Source: JAPLKB01 sp964532465
GTDB lineage: Bacteria; Desulfobacterota; Syntrophorhabdia; Syntrophorhabdales; Syntrophorhabdaceae
NCBI GenBank assembly: GCA_964532465.1
Contig: CAZHHX010000008.1
Span: 47,773 to 111,772, forward strand
Direction: 5' to 3'
Length of the DNA stretch: 64,000 bases
The notes beneath the pieces were generated by a model. That model saw only the letters and a list, made by a program, of their open reading frames with translations. It made no database searches and was not told the origin of the DNA. This document shows, one piece after another, positions 63,934-64,000 of the stretch. The number at the start of each line of letters is the position of its first letter. Position 1 is the stretch's first letter. The position numbers and the translations under genes were made by a program.

Positions 63934-64000
63934 TCATTTTGCTCTGCCTAAATCCACCACCTGATTTTTCATCCCCCTCCGAGCCACCTTAAAAGGTAGG

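Noticed and set aside
1..64000. tRNA, rRNA, tmRNA or SRP RNA genes
   Set aside because: I looked for T-loop-like and other conserved motifs and saw none; a covariance-model scan would be decisive.

Overview
The window looks like a chromosomal segment of an anaerobic bacterium of the deltaproteobacterial (Desulfobacterota) type, possibly a syntroph. This is inferred from gene content and order: a TRAP transporter with a TatT-type component, several acyl-CoA enzymes, a rpmF-plsX-fab-rpiB-glyA-nrdR-rib-nusB superoperon, a CHASE2 adenylate cyclase beside FecR/TPR envelope proteins, and stand-alone TrpB2. No rRNA, tRNA or CRISPR array was recognised, so the taxonomy is not proven.

Layout. 1-6.3 kb: a cut aminotransferase, GC-rich degenerate repeats, a UPF0178 protein, a UbiA prenyltransferase + radical SAM/SPASM pair, two crotonase-fold enzymes and a SemiSWEET. 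6.4-11.8 kb: a MITE-like repeat, a Na+/solute symporter with its small partner, a Cys-rich small protein, and TrpB2, which is preceded by a complete-looking tryptophan attenuator (leader peptide with four Trp codons, antiterminator, two terminators); an Nramp-like transporter is divergent. 11.9-16.6 kb is accessory: ssb, two secreted-protein genes each followed by an integron attC-like site, a brnTA toxin-antitoxin pair, and one of two copies of a palindromic element whose arms change in a compensated way. 16.6-20.9 kb: TRAP transporter and a NYN-domain protein.

21-34 kb is one long minus-strand housekeeping block: DUF177, rpmF, plsX, an acyl-CoA dehydrogenase in the place where fabH usually sits, fabD, fabG, acpP, fabF, rpiB, glyA, dCMP deaminase, nrdR, ribD, ribE, ribBA, ribH, nusB, then a terminator. 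34-36 kb: DUF167, YggT, MtaB and an IS3-family relic. 36.4-44.1 kb is a putative cyclic-nucleotide/envelope module: a CHASE2 adenylate cyclase convergent with an operon of a class II cyclic-nucleotide phosphodiesterase-like MBL protein, a TPR beta-barrel protein, a large FecR-domain protein and an OmpH/Skp chaperone.

44.2-53 kb: a NusG-like factor, HflX (with no standard start codon), a thioesterase, RlmN, GlnRS, a two-domain glycosyltransferase coupled to a DUF4922 nucleotidyltransferase-like protein, and a ferritin-like protein. 53-64 kb: a large autotransporter with Asn/Thr/Ser-rich and PATR repeats, a GH63-type glucosidase, an SDR + acetoacetate-decarboxylase-family + TMEM175-like gene set, and a MazEF-type toxin-antitoxin pair. 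The most interesting items are the trp attenuator, the covarying palindromic element, the attC pair, the cAMP/envelope module and the fabH replacement.
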